DNA from: Cordilura impudica
Lineage: Eukaryota; Arthropoda; Insecta; Diptera; Scathophagidae
Assembly (NCBI GenBank): GCA_963682025.1
Contig: OY821521.1
Coordinates: 192,076,575-192,140,574, forward strand
Length of the DNA: 64,000 nt
Reading direction: 5' to 3'
The translations under genes were made by a program, and so were the position numbers. The notes under the pieces were generated by a model that did no database searches, was not told the DNA's origin, and saw only the letters and a program-made list of their open reading frames with translations. Positions 50,712 to 62,200 of this stretch are shown piece after piece. Each line of letters opens with the position of its first letter. The first letter of the stretch is position 1.

Positions 50712-52035
50712 TATACCCTATACTATACCACTATGTCACGATCTAAGTCGATTTAGCGATGTCCGTCCGGCAGTCCGATAGTCCGTCCGTCCGTCTGTAT
50801 GTCCATGTAAAACTTGTAATCAAACTACAGGTAGCAAATATGAATATATTTTAATGAAATTTGGTATATAAGCTTTTATCGCCCATAGGATGAACGCTAT
50901 TGAAATTGGTGACACTCAGTCCATGTTCAGATCTAGTCCCCATACAAATGACCCCTATGAAATCGACTTACATTGCCATTAGATCCAAATTATCATATCG
51001 ATATCGGTCAGATTGGGTTTGCATGTGTTTATTACATCCATTTATCAGTTGTCCAAAAATAAACCCCATATGACAATTATTTGTCATAGCCCCCATATAA
51101 AGACGCTTCCTAATTTTCACTTAAATTTATCAAAAAACAAAAATATTGCACAGATTTTTCTCAAATTTACTTTGTATATATTTTTTCAAAATATAAGTGA
51201 CTTTACCAAATATGGTCAGGATCGGTCCATTTTTCGATCTAGTTCACATATAAATATAGCATCCGATATGAACTTTTTCCAAAAAAAATTAATAAAAACT
51301 TAATAAAAACTTAAAACTTAACAACTTAAATTTGATTTATGGGCAATTCCATATGTGACGGAATGACATTTTGAGTTGAAAAATTGAAGTTAAGGCTATT
51401 TCACAAAGCTATTTTCAATTGAAAATTCATTCTTCAGTTTGAAAATGATTGTTAATGAGTAAGAGATTTAAAAAAAAAACTCAGAAAAAATTTTTTCACT
51501 ATTTTATTCTTTTATTTTTGAGTAATTTCTTATTGTGTGACGGAGTGACATTTTTGCTACCATGACTCTGTCCTGGTATTAAAACCTAGGAACTTTTGTC
51601 AATTAAGAAGCTAGTCAGTTTTTAAACTAGTGAATATTTTACATATGATATATAAGCAATATAAAATTATAATTCAGAGCTAGTTAGCTATGATAGTGTT
51701 GAAGTTATTAACTCTCATTTGACGTGACGGAATGACTGTGACGGAATGACTAAAGCTTCTTAAACATGTATTAAAAGAAAATTTAGTAAACAAATAAATT
51801 TTATAATTATTTTATAATATAGAATACTTGTAAGAAATTACATTATGTAACTTGGAACATATTTTAATATATTTTTAAACTTACTTCATATAAATGAAAA
51901 AAAAATTTTTTTCATCAAAGGTGACATTTTTATGGAATTGCCCTTATGCTTATTTTCTATATCCAATTAGTTGGACCGAACAGATAGGGTCTCTAAACCA
52001 TGGTATAGGGTATCGTATAATTTTCTTACTTGTTT
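50712..52035 (+). repeat. Dipteran interspersed repeat (family B), copy 6, with nested element
   Basis: Begins TATACCCTATACTATACCAC, with GATGTCCGTCC at 50759, and ends GTATCGTATAATTTTCTTAC TTGTTT. Interrupted at 51341-51943. Confidence 0.8.
51341..51943 (+). mobile_element. TTAT-flanked inverted-repeat element (family E), 603 bp
   Basis: Ends GGGCAATTCCAT and ATGGAATTGCCC are perfect 12-bp inverted repeats, with TTAT on both sides (51337-51340, 51944-51947) where uninterrupted family B copies have a single TTTATGC. Inside, GTGACGGARTGAC occurs at 51355, 51537, 51724 and 51738. A diverged, reversed copy lies at 15940-16496. No transposase; superfamily unassigned. Confidence 0.8.
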
Positions 52036-52305
52036 TTTTTTTAAATTTTAATCCAAATGCTTTTTTTCGAAGTCAAAATAGCAAATTATATGCATATTTT
52101 GGATTTATAGTTTTTTAGGTTATTCAAAAAATTATTCACAATGAGGACTTCTCGCAAAAGTTTAATAACGTAGAAAATCGCATATGGTTGAAATATAAAG
52201 GCTGCTTTTTAAGCCCCATAGAACTTGAAATTGTAAAAAATATTACAACAAATAAATTTTAATTAAAAAAAAAAATGATTTTATTACAACGATTAATACA
52301 TGGCA

Positions 52306-53293
52306 TTAACATTTAAAAATTATTTCGGGCATATGGCCACCGCAGCTGTTTTTAACGAAGCGCATTCTGGACGTCAAATTTTGGGCCACTTCTTTGAGCA
52401 TTGCTGGCCGTATGTGACAATATTGGTCTAGAAGCGTCAATTGCTGCTAGTTTATCAGTGAATTCACGTAGCCCCACAGGAAATAATCGAGATATTTCAA
52501 ATCGCTTGGAACTTGGAACCCAATTAACAGGCCCATTTCTCGAAGTCAACTTATCGCCAAATTTTGATTACAATATGTCGATGTTTGCGGTCACCGTATG
52601 GCACGTAACGCCATCTTGTTGAAACCACTTCTTACCCGGATCAATGTCATAGACATTTTTTTTAGACAAAAAATCATTGATAATGGTGCGGTAACGATGT
52701 CCATTGACCGTAACGCGAGCTCCGGCTTCATTTTTGAAGAAATAAGGACCGATGATGCCACCGCCTTGTAAACCACACCAAACGGTGCATTTTTTTTTTT
52801 TTTTTTTTTTGATGTAATGGAGTCCGAACGGTCCTCTGTTGATTGATGTCACTCCATGTGAAGCAATTTTGTTTATTAACAAACCCATTAACCCAAAAAG
52901 GAGCATCATCGCTGAACACAATTTTGCGATAAAACTTTGGATCAGTTTCCAACTGCTCATGCGCCCAATCAGCGAAAGAATGAAGTCTATGTTGGTCTCG
53001 TGGCTTTAGTTCCTGGATCTGGATCTTATATGGGTGAAGGCCAACCGACCGACGTCGAATCGATAAATTGGATCTTCCACACTTTCGTTTACAGCGGCGC
53101 GCGATATTCTCTTTAGTACGCACATTCCCTTGACGTTTTGGGTGTTGTTGCATCATTTCGAGATTATGTGGTACAACGGATGGCTTGGTCAGATGGACGA
53201 TTATGTGCGCCATAAAATCACGAAGTCATCTATGAGTTGCGCGACTCGATGACTGGTTTTCAAAGTAAATTTTCAAGCGTAAATCTATTCATG
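52306..53293 (-). pseudogene. Tc1/mariner-superfamily transposase, heavily mutated
   Basis: Minus-strand relic of a mariner-like DDE transposase related to, but distinct from, the one at 6283-7328. Recognisable in order are MNRFTLEN at the start, helix-turn-helix remnants (SIRRRSVGLHPYKIQIQELK), IVFSDDAPFWVNGFVNKQN around the first aspartate (D then A where relatives have EAHF), TVWCGL, and WFQQDGVTCHT with the second. Near the C-terminus MRFVKNSCGGHMPE is followed by a stop at 52306-52308. A T run at 52791-52810, several frameshifts and loss of part of the third acidic region make it dead. Overlapping short frames at 52568-53213 are pieces of it. Confidence 0.88.
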
Positions 53294-54292
53294 ATGATTT
53301 TTTAGAGTACACTGATCGTAAATGTCAAACAGTGAGCGCAGTATGACAGTTCGTTTGACAGCTAACCCTTGCCTTATGTCTAAGCAAAAAAAAAAAAAAA
53401 ACACCTTTTATATGGTTTCGGGCCACATAAGTGAGCTCATCTTAGAATGTGATCTCGATCGGAACATTTTTGGACCCAGTCACTATATAGTAATAAAATT
53501 CGCTATGACATTTTTTATATGGGGACTAGGTCCAAATATAGTCCAACTTATGTGTTCCCAAAATATATACAAACCAAATTTTAACTCGAGCGCAACTATT
53601 TCCAAAAAAGCAAAAAAAAAAAATATTTTTATCTCGATTTTCGTGGTTAACAGGCCACAGTACATGAAAATAAAAATAGTAGCACTTAAAGTGGAGTTTG
53701 GTTATTGCCTAGTATTATTAATAAAAATACAAAAGTAACGAAAATTTAATGTTACAAAAGTAAAAAATCTTTTAATGCGTCTATTAAAACTTCGCTTACT
53801 GTACTTTCCGAAATTAAAGATCATTTGATTAGGAACTTTATTATTTGCCCAAAAAACCAATCCATTTTTCATATTACAGGTGATTTCAATAACTTTTAAA
53901 GAACATCTGAACTGACAAAGATAAACTACTTTTTTTTCTTAATTTTTGTTTTTTTTTATAATAAATTCTGAGAGAGTGCGGAAAACTTATGTTGATTACA
54001 ACTACAAGGTCCTTTAATGTTTTATAAATATACATTTATATTAAATGTGTAAAATATGGAGGTAATGTGAGAAATTCCTGTTTTAATTCGACATGTTTTT
54101 CTATTTTTATAGAAAAAGTAACAACTGTTAAGTGTTTCTTAAAATGGCATCATAACCTTTTTTTCAACTCGCAATCGAATTTTATTGTTTTGCGAGAACA
54201 AGGGGAACAATTTAATTAACTAAAATGTTTAACGTGATTGATTTATTTATTTTGATTTATTTATTATTAAAATAAATATAAATAAACAAAAA
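53294..54292. other. Intron sequence with diverged family B fragments
   Basis: About 53420-53600 contains family B-like pieces (ATATGGGGACTAGGTCCAAA, ACAAACCAAATTTTAACTC). The rest is unassigned; no gene recognised. Confidence 0.45.
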
Positions 54293-55132
54293 AGAAAATT
54301 AATTATAGACGGTCTGGACCGACTGTACGATACCATTCGTTTAGAGAAAAGTTCTTACGTCCAACTAATTGAATATGGAAAATAACCCCAATTTGATTGG
54401 CCTCGTTATGAATTGTGTGGCCTGCTAATATAAAAAAGTTTATATGCGAACTAAATCGAAAAAATGGACTAATCCTGGAGCCAAATCATCGCATTCGTTA
54501 TCGAAATTTTTCGATCGAAATAATTTTTTTATTTCCCAAAATAAAATACTGAGAATAATTTTTCTTTTTCACAGTTGTAGAATTATGGCCTCTGATTAAG
54601 AAGAAAAGCGTTTGTCCGTCTTCTTCAAATAATAAACCAAAATATGGAATTTCGATTGATTTTACTCAATATCGAATGCGGTGATTTGGCCCCTGATTAT
54701 ATTTAGTAAAAGCATTTACAAACCAAATTTGAGAAAAATCTGTGATATATTTTTGTTTTTTTGATCGATTTAAATGAAGTTCGGGAAGCAGCTTTATATG
54801 GGGGCTACGACTAATAATTGTCCTACAGGGTTTATTTTTGCACTTCTGATTAATTAATGCGATCTTTATTATAATTTCTATTTTGTGGCAATTTAAGTCG
54901 GGAATAGCTCTGAACATTCACCAATTTTCAGAAATTTCAAAAGCATTTATCATATGGCCGATAAAAGCTTACATAAAAAATTTCATCAAAATAAATTCAT
55001 ATTTGCGACCTGTAGTTTGATTACAAGGGTTACATGGACACACAGCCGGAAGGACGGACGGAGGGACATAACTAAATCAACTTAGTAAGTGAATCTGAGT
55101 CAATCCGTATGTGGTATACCCTATATAATGAC
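54293..55132 (-). repeat. Dipteran interspersed repeat (family B), minus-strand copy with nested MITE
   Basis: From TTATAGACGGTCTGGACCG through CCAACTAATTGAATATGG to GGAAGGACGGACGGAGGGAC and GTGGTATACCCTATATA. Interrupted by the 215-bp element at 54478-54692. Confidence 0.8.
54478..54692. mobile_element. Short inverted-repeat element (MITE), 215 bp, CTG duplication
   Basis: Left end GAGCCAAATCATCGCATTCG and right end (reversed) GGGCCAAATCACCGCATTCG. CTG flanks both sides (54475-54477, 54693-54695) where other family B copies have one CTGACC. Non-coding. A 3-bp duplication would fit a PIF/Harbinger-like origin, but CTG is not their usual TWA. Confidence 0.75.
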
Positions 55133-55134
55133 AG

Positions 55135-56242
55135 TTGTAAGGAAATGTACTTTTAAAGGAAAAGTACTTTTATTTTTCAAAAAAGGTACCTTTTTAAGAA
55201 AAAGAATTTTTTAAAGAATTTAATTTTTTGAGAAAGGTACTTTTTAAGAAATTTTACTTTTTTACGAAAAGGTTTTTTATTAAAAAAGCTACTTAACAAA
55301 ATGTACTTTTTTCAAGAAAATGTGCTTTTTTAAGAAAAGGTACTTTTAAAGAAAAACTACTTTTTTAAGTAAATAATCTTTTTTAAGAAAATCCATTTTT
55401 AAGGAATTGTAGTTTTTCAAGACGAAACGCGTTTTAAAGAAAATGTATTCTTTTTTAAAATAGGTACTTTTTAAAAATGGTACTTTAAAAACGGTACTTT
55501 ACGAAAAAGGTATTTAAAAAAAAACCTTTTTTTAAATATACTTTTTAATAAAAGTAGTTTTAAAAAAATTTGTACTTTTTTTTTGGAATAAGCAGTTTTT
55601 TTTTAAGAAATTCGATTGTTTCAGAAATGCAAATTTATTCAGAAAAGTTACTTTTTTTTTAAGAAAATGTACTTTTGAAGAAAAGGTATTTTTTTTGGAA
55701 ATCTACTTTTTAAGAAAGGGTACTTTTCGAGGGAAAAATTTTATTTTTTAATACAAGGAAATTTTTTTGAAAGAAAATTTTTTCTTAAAGAAATGGTCCC
55801 TTTTAAAAAATAGTACTTCTTTTTTGTTTAGAAAAGGGGATTTTTTTTTTTTAGAAAAGGTAGTTTTTTTAAGGAAAGGTACGCTTTGAAGAAAAGGAAC
55901 TTTTTAAGAAAAGGTATTCTTTAAAGAAAATATACTTTTTTAAGAAAATGGTACTTTTTTAAGCAAATGTTCCTTTTTTTTAGCATAAGGTACTATTTTA
56001 TAAAAAGGTTATTTCTTAAGATAATGAAAATTTTTAAGAAAACAACGTACATTTTTATGAAAATTTACCTTTTTGAGAAAAGGTACTTTTTTAAGAAATT
56101 ATATTTTTTGAAGAAAAATACTTTTTAAAAGAAAAGGTACTTTAAAAAAAAGGTAATTTTTAATTTAATTTAAATGAATTTTTTTAAGATGCTTTTTTTT
56201 ATAGAAAATTTATTTCTTCAAAAAAAAAAAAAAAAAAGTTTT

Positions 56243-56274
<32 letters not shown>

Positions 56275-57340
56275 GGAAAAAGGTACTTTTTAAAAAGGAT
56301 AATATTTAAAAAAAAAAAAGTTTTTTTAAGAAAAAGGTATTTTTTTAAGAAAAGGTACTTTCTAAGAAAAGGAACCCTTTTGAAGAAAATGTACTTTTTA
56401 AGAAAATTTAGGAAATGATTTTTTAAGAAAAAAAAAAAAAAAAAAAAAATGATGGTTTAAGAAAGAGGTACTTTTTAAGAAAAGGTGCTTTTTTAAGAAA
56501 TGATACTTTTTGAAGAAAAATACTTTTTAAGAAAAGGTACTTTTTAAAAAAAAATGTAATTTTTAATTTAATTCAATTTTTTTTTTAAGATAAGACACTT
56601 TTTTTTTAAAGAAAATTTACTCTTAAAAAAAAAAAAAAAAAAAAAAAAACCTACGTTTTAAAAAAGATTATTTTTTTTTTTTTTTTGGAAAAAGGTACTT
56701 ATTAAAAAGGTTAATAGTATAAAAAAGAAAAATATATTTTTTTTAAGAAATTGTACTTTCTAACAAAAGGAACCTTTTTGAAGAAAATGTACTTTTTAAG
56801 AAAATTTTGAAAAGATGCCTTTTCAATGAAAAAAAAGTGATGGTTTAAGAAAACGGTACCTTTATAAGAAAATTTACTTTTTTCAGAAAATATATTTTTT
56901 AATGAAAAGGTACTTTTTAAGAAAAGGTAACTTGTAAAGAAAAATATAATTTTTTAAGATAAGATACTTTTTTTAAAAAGAAAATGTACTTTTTCATGAA
57001 AAGGTACTTTATTTTTAGAAGATATTTTTTTTCTTTTTTAAGAATTGTGATTTTTTTTAAGAATAACTGCTTTTTAAAATTTACTTTTTTTTTTTTTTTT
57101 TTTTTTTTGCAAAAACTCTTTTAAGTGTTTTTTTTTTGTAGGAAATGTGCTTTTTAAAAAATTTATGCAAAATTTACTTTTTTTTTAGAAGAAACAAAGA
57201 TACTCTTTTTTTTTTTTTTAGTAAATAGTACTTATTTAAGAAAAAGCATATTTTAAGAAATGTCTTTTTTGTAAATAGTACTTATTTAAGAAAAAACACT
57301 AATTTAAGAAATGTCTTTTTAAAGATAGTTTTTTTTTAAA
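55135..57340. repeat. GGTACTTTTT minisatellite, Acsl intron 2
   Basis: Roughly 15-25 bp degenerate units of the form AAGAAAAGGTACTTTTTT, more than eighty by eye, with stretches of pure A or T. The unit is near-palindromic around GTAC. The same repeat fills 59290-63175, on the other side of three coding exons. Confidence 0.92.
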
Positions 57341-57796
57341 TTCTGTTTAGAATAAAACGCATATTATTGCTAACACCGTAATTTTCTAGCTTGAAAATTA
57401 AAGATTTTTAAAATATAATTTTATGGTTTTTGAATAAGTTATAATCAACTTATTGACTTTAAGAGGCAATTTCATTAAATTTTATTTATTAAGTTCTTAA
57501 CCTTTTTTTACAATAATAATGAATGCCTTGTAAGCATGTTGTTATTGTAATTACTTAATTACAGGTAGTGATTTAAATTGAATTCTGGTGAAAACTTAAA
57601 ACACAAGACTTTGGGCAATTATCAACATTGTTGCTGGAATTAAAATTCAAATTAATAGAACTGGCCTGACCCTAAACGATAAATAATAAAAATACTTTAG
57701 TTACATTTTAGCTTAAGTTTCGTATAAAATAAGTTTCTGTTAAAAAAAATATTCTGTTATTTTTAACCTCTTCCATTTTATTTAATATTTAAACAG
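57341..57796. other. End of Acsl intron 2, ordinary intron sequence
   Basis: Non-repetitive AT-rich sequence leading to the TTTAAACAG acceptor of exon 3. Confidence 0.6.
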
Positions 57797-57856
57797 GCTT
57801 TACCAATTAAGTCCATAAATGAGGAAAAATCAAAATATACAGCTGATGACATAGAG
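57797..57856 (+). CDS. Acsl: Acsl exon 3: small in-frame exon, probably optional
   Basis: Sixty bases (20 codons, ALPIKSINEEKSKYTADDIE) between a TTTAAACAG acceptor and a GTTTTT donor (weak at +3 to +5). Both ends are phase 0, so including or skipping it keeps the frame between exons 2 and 4. It is hydrophilic and acidic and lies between the membrane anchor and the catalytic domain. It resembles a cassette exon. I infer that the core family protein runs directly from RRQEAKRVK to AKVITSDE. Confidence 0.65.
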
Positions 57857-58213
57857 GTTTTTGTTAATTTTATTGTTTTACAATTAAAATTTTTTACTTG
57901 TTAAATATTTTTCTCTGCCTAAACGGCGAAATTTAACTGGGTGTTGGTTACCCTTTATTTTTATATATATATTTTTTGGTTTTTGTATAAATAAATATAT
58001 ATATTATTCTACAAAGCACTTAATAATATGGGAAAGCTGGACCTAAAGGTGAAAGATCCTTAAAAAAATAACACCTTAAAAAATATATTTCCAAAGCATC
58101 TTAAATTTCCACCATTTCTTGATGTTTTTTTTTTTTTTTTTTAATTTAAACTTTTTTTAGATTCATAATATTAAATTTTTTTCTTTTATTTCTGCAAATT
58201 TCCTCCCCATTAG

Positions 58214-58859
58214 GCTAAAGTTATAACCAGTGATGAAACGGCATTGACTTATCGCACAACGGAACCACCCAGAGACGTTCACATTAAAATGTTACAGGAC
58301 AACATTGACACTCTCGAAAAGGTTTTCAATTATGTGGCTACAACTCATTCTTCTAAACGCTGTTTGGGCACCAGACAAATCTTAAGCGAAGAGGATGAGC
58401 TGCAGCCCAATGGTCGTGTCTTCAAGAAATACAAAATGGGCGACTATAAATGGAAAAACTTTATTGAAGCCGAACGTATGGCAGCCGCTTTTGGTCGTGG
58501 TTTACGTGAAGTTGGTCAGCAAACTCATCGGAATATTGTCCTCTTTGCTGAGACACGTGCCGAATGGATGATTGCCGCCCATGGTTGTTTCAAACAATCC
58601 CTGTCAATTGTTACCGTCTATGCCACTTTGGGCGATGAGGGTGTGGCCCATTGCATTAGCGAGACAGAGGTTACCACTGTTATAACATCACATGATTTAT
58701 TGCCCAAATTTAAAATGTTACTGGATAAATGCCCTCTGGTTGATACCATCATTTATATGGAAGATCAATTGCATAAAACCGATATCACCGGTTTCAAGGA
58801 AGGTGTCAAAATTTTGCCATTCACTCAAATTGTGCGCAGTGGTCAAGATAGTAAATTTG
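58214..58859 (+). CDS. Acsl: Acsl exon 4: long-chain acyl-CoA synthetase, N-terminal catalytic domain
   Basis: Main coding exon of long-chain fatty acid-CoA ligase (EC 6.2.1.3), which activates fatty acids with ATP and CoA via an acyl-adenylate for lipid synthesis, beta-oxidation and signalling. Bounded by a CCCCATTAG acceptor and a GTATGT donor, 646 bases, phase 0 in and phase 1 out. It encodes about 215 residues with blocks typical of the ACSL3/4 branch and fly Acsl: LTYRTTEPPRDVH, KRCLGTRQILSEEDE, FKKYKMGDYKW, ETRAEWMIAAHGCF, VTVYATLGDEGVAHCI, ETEVTTVITSHDLLPKF. The frame visibly continues past the donor, but the residues there are low-complexity and the next exon restores homology. Enzyme identity is confident; substrate range is not readable from sequence. 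Confidence 0.95.
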
Positions 58860-58935
58860 GTATGTTAGGAGTTAGATATTTCAAAATAAAATTAAAAAAG
58901 AAAAACCATTTTAATTTGCATTTTTTCTTTTACAG

Positions 58936-59098
58936 AGAATTTTCCTCCGAAAACTGATGATATTGCTATTATTATGTATACATCTGGCTCAACTGGTGCA
59001 CCCAAAGGTGTCTGTTTGTCTCACAAAAATTGTATAGCCACCATGAAGGGTTTCTGTGATGTCGTCCCTATTTATCCAGATGATGTTTTAATAGGGTA
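58936..59098 (+). CDS. Acsl: Acsl exon 5: AMP-binding P-loop
   Basis: Preceded by a 76-bp intron with TTTTACAG acceptor and followed by GTAAGT. It begins by completing a GAG codon split after its first base and encodes ENFPPKTDDIAIIM then the ATP/AMP-binding signature YTSGSTGAPKG (about residues 303-313 of the joined protein), followed by SHKNCIATMKGF and YPDDVLIG. The signature is intact, so the enzyme is expected to be catalytically competent. Confidence 0.95.
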
Positions 59099-59289
59099 AG
59101 TTTTTTCTTAGAAGCGAAATAATCATCTTGAAAGTTTTTTTTAAGACAAATTCTATAGAAAAACGTCTAAAATTTTAAAGAGTCTGCAAGTACTTTTCCC
59201 TTAAATTTTGTCTATTGTTTTACCTTCCAAGCGGTTTTACAAGTTAATCTCTTTGCAACTTGCAACTAATCGCATTAGAAAAAATACTT

Positions 59290-62200
59290 TTTTAGTAAAA
59301 TATTTTGTTAGGAAAGGCGTTTCAAGAAAATGTGACTTTAAAAAGATGCCTTTTCAATAAAAGGTACTTTTTTTTTTATAATTTTTTAACAAAAGGACTT
59401 TTTAAGAAGGTACAAAAGGACTTTTTAAGGAAAAAGTACTTTTTTTACAAAAAAGTACTTTTTTACAAAAAGACTTATTAAGAAAAAAGTAATTTTAAAA
59501 AAAGGTACTCTTTTAATAATAGGTACTTTTTTAATAAAAGGTACTTTTTTATTAATATGTACTTTTTAATAAAGGGTACTTTTTTAATAAATGGTACTTT
59601 TTTAATAAAAGGTACTTTTTGAATAAAATGTACTTTTTTAATAAAAGGTACTTTTTTATTAAAAGGTACTTTTTTAATAAAAAGGTACTTTTTTTATTAA
59701 AAGCTACTTTTTAATAAAATGTACTTTTGTACTAAAAGATAATTTTTTAATAAAAGGTACTTTTTTAATAAAAGGTACTTTTTTAATAAAAGGTACTTTT
59801 TTAATAAAAGGTCCTTTTTTTATAAAAGGTACTTTTTTATTAAAAGATACTTTGTAATAAAGTGCACTTTTTTTAATAAAGGGAACTTTTTTAATAAAAG
59901 AGTACTTTTTTAATAAAAGGATAATTTTTTAATAAAAGGTACTTTTTTAATAAAAGGTTATTTTGTAATAAAAGGTACTTTTTAATAAAAGGTACTTTTT
60001 TAATAAAAGGTACTTTTTTAATAAAAGGTACTTTTTTAATAAAAGGTACTTTTTTAATTAAAGGACTTTTTTAATAAAAGGTACTTTTTTAATAAAAGGT
60101 ATTTTTGTAATAAAAAGTATTTTTTTCAGAAATGTTCTTTTTAAAAGGTGATTTTTTAAGAAAATGTATATTTTTAAGAAAAGCTGTTTGTTTTAAAAAA
60201 AAAATTTTATCGTAAAAAATTGCTTTTTAAGAATAGGTACTTTTTCTGAAGAAGTACTTTTTAAGATAAGCCCTTTTAAAAAAAAAGAAAAAGTACCATT
60301 TTAAGAAAAGGTACTTTATTTTAAGAAAACATATTTTTTAAGAAAAGGAACTTTTTTTTAAACAAGCAAAAAAAAAAATTACTTGTTGAAGAAAAGGTAC
60401 TTTTTTAAAACAAAAAACAAGAAAGAAAAGGCAGTTTTAAGAAAAGGAATTACTTTTTAAGAAAATAAACCTTTTAAAAAGAACTTTCTTTTAAAAAAGC
60501 AAAAGTAATTTTTTAAGAAAAGTTACTTATTGAAAAAGGTACTTTTTAAGAAAAGAAACTTTTCTAAAAATGAAAAAGTACTTTTTTTTTAAGAAAAGGT
60601 TGTTTTTTATGAAAAGGTACTTTTTAAGAAAAAGTACTTTTTAAGAAAATAAACCTTTTTAAAAAAGAAACAAGTAATTTTTTTAAGAACAGGTACTTTT
60701 TAAAGAAAAGGTAAAATTTTTTTAAGAAAAAGTACATTTTAAGCAAAAGTACTTTTTCAAGAAATGGGCTTTTTTAGAACAGGTATTTTTTTTTTTATAA
60801 AGGTACTACTTTTTGTAAAAGTACTTTTTTTTTAAACTTACTTTTTTAAGATGAGCTACTTTTTGAGCGAAGATACTTTTTAAGAAAAGGTAATTATTTA
60901 AAAGAGGTACCTTTTTAATAAGGGAAACTTTTTTTTAGGAACTTTAGGTACTTTTTAAGAAAATATTTTTATAGAAAAGGAACTTTGTTAATAAAAGGTA
61001 TTTTTTAATAAAAGGTACTTTTTAAAGAAAATTAACTTTTTTAAAAAGGTATTTTTTAAGAAAAGGTATTTTTTAATTAAAAGTACTTTTTAAAAGAAGC
61101 AAATTTTTAGAGAATGTACTTTTTTAAGATTATTAATTTTTTTTAAAAAGGTACTTTTTAATAAAAGGTAATTTTTTAAGAAAATTAACTTTTTTAAGAA
61201 AAGGTACTTTTTTAAGAAAAACTATTTATAAGAAAAGACACTTTTTTAAGGAAAAGTAATTTTTAAAAAAAATTTGCTTTTTTTTTGAAATGATATTTTT
61301 TTTTCATGAAAATGCATTTTTTAAGAAAAACTTTTTTAAAAAAAGGAATTTTTTTTAAATATAATTTACTTATTTAAGAAAAGATAATTATTTAAGAAAA
61401 AGTAATTTTTTAAGAAAAAGTTATTTTTCAAGAAAAAGTTATTTTTCAAGAAAAATTACTATTTGATGAAAAGGTAATTTTAAAGAAGAGTATTTATTTG
61501 AAAAAGGCTCTTTTCTGGAGCAGTTACATTTTTATGAGACGATACTTTTTTAAGAAACATTAATTTTTTAAGAAAATTTACATTTTTTATGACAATGTAC
61601 GATTTTAAGAAATGGTACTTTTTTAAGAAAGTTTACTTTTTGAGAAAAAGTATTTTGTTAAGAATAGGTACTTTTTAAGAAGAACTTTTTTTTAAAAAAG
61701 CAGAAGTAATTTTTTAAGAAAAGTTACTTATGAAAAAAGATACTTTTTAAGAAAAGAAACTTTTCTAAAAATGAAAATGATCTTTTTTAAATAAAGTTTA
61801 TTTTTTAAGAAAAGGTACTTTTTAAGAAGTACTTTTTAAGAAAATAAACTTTTTTAAAAAAGAAACAAGTGCTATTTTTTAAGAACTGGTACTTTTTAAG
61901 CAAAAGTACTTTTTTAAGAAATGGACCTTTTAAGAACGGGTATTTTTCTTATGAAGGTGATACTTTTTTGAGAAAAGATACTTTTTAAGAAAAGGTACTT
62001 ATTTAAAAGAAGGTACCTTTTTAATAAGGAGAACTTTTTTTAGGAAAAGGTACTTTCTAAGAAAAATTTTTTTTATAGAAAAGGTACTTGTTTAATAAAA
62101 AGTACTTTTATAATAAAATTTACTTTTTTAATAAAAGGTACTTTTTTAAGAAAATTACACTTTTTTAAAAAGGTACTTTTTAAGAAAAGGTATTTTTTTA

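Noticed and set aside
58860..58957. Continuation of the Acsl frame through 58957
   Set aside because: Low-complexity IKLKKKNHFNLHFFF sequence between a good donor at 58860 and acceptor at 58935; homology resumes in the next exon, so this is a 76-bp intron.
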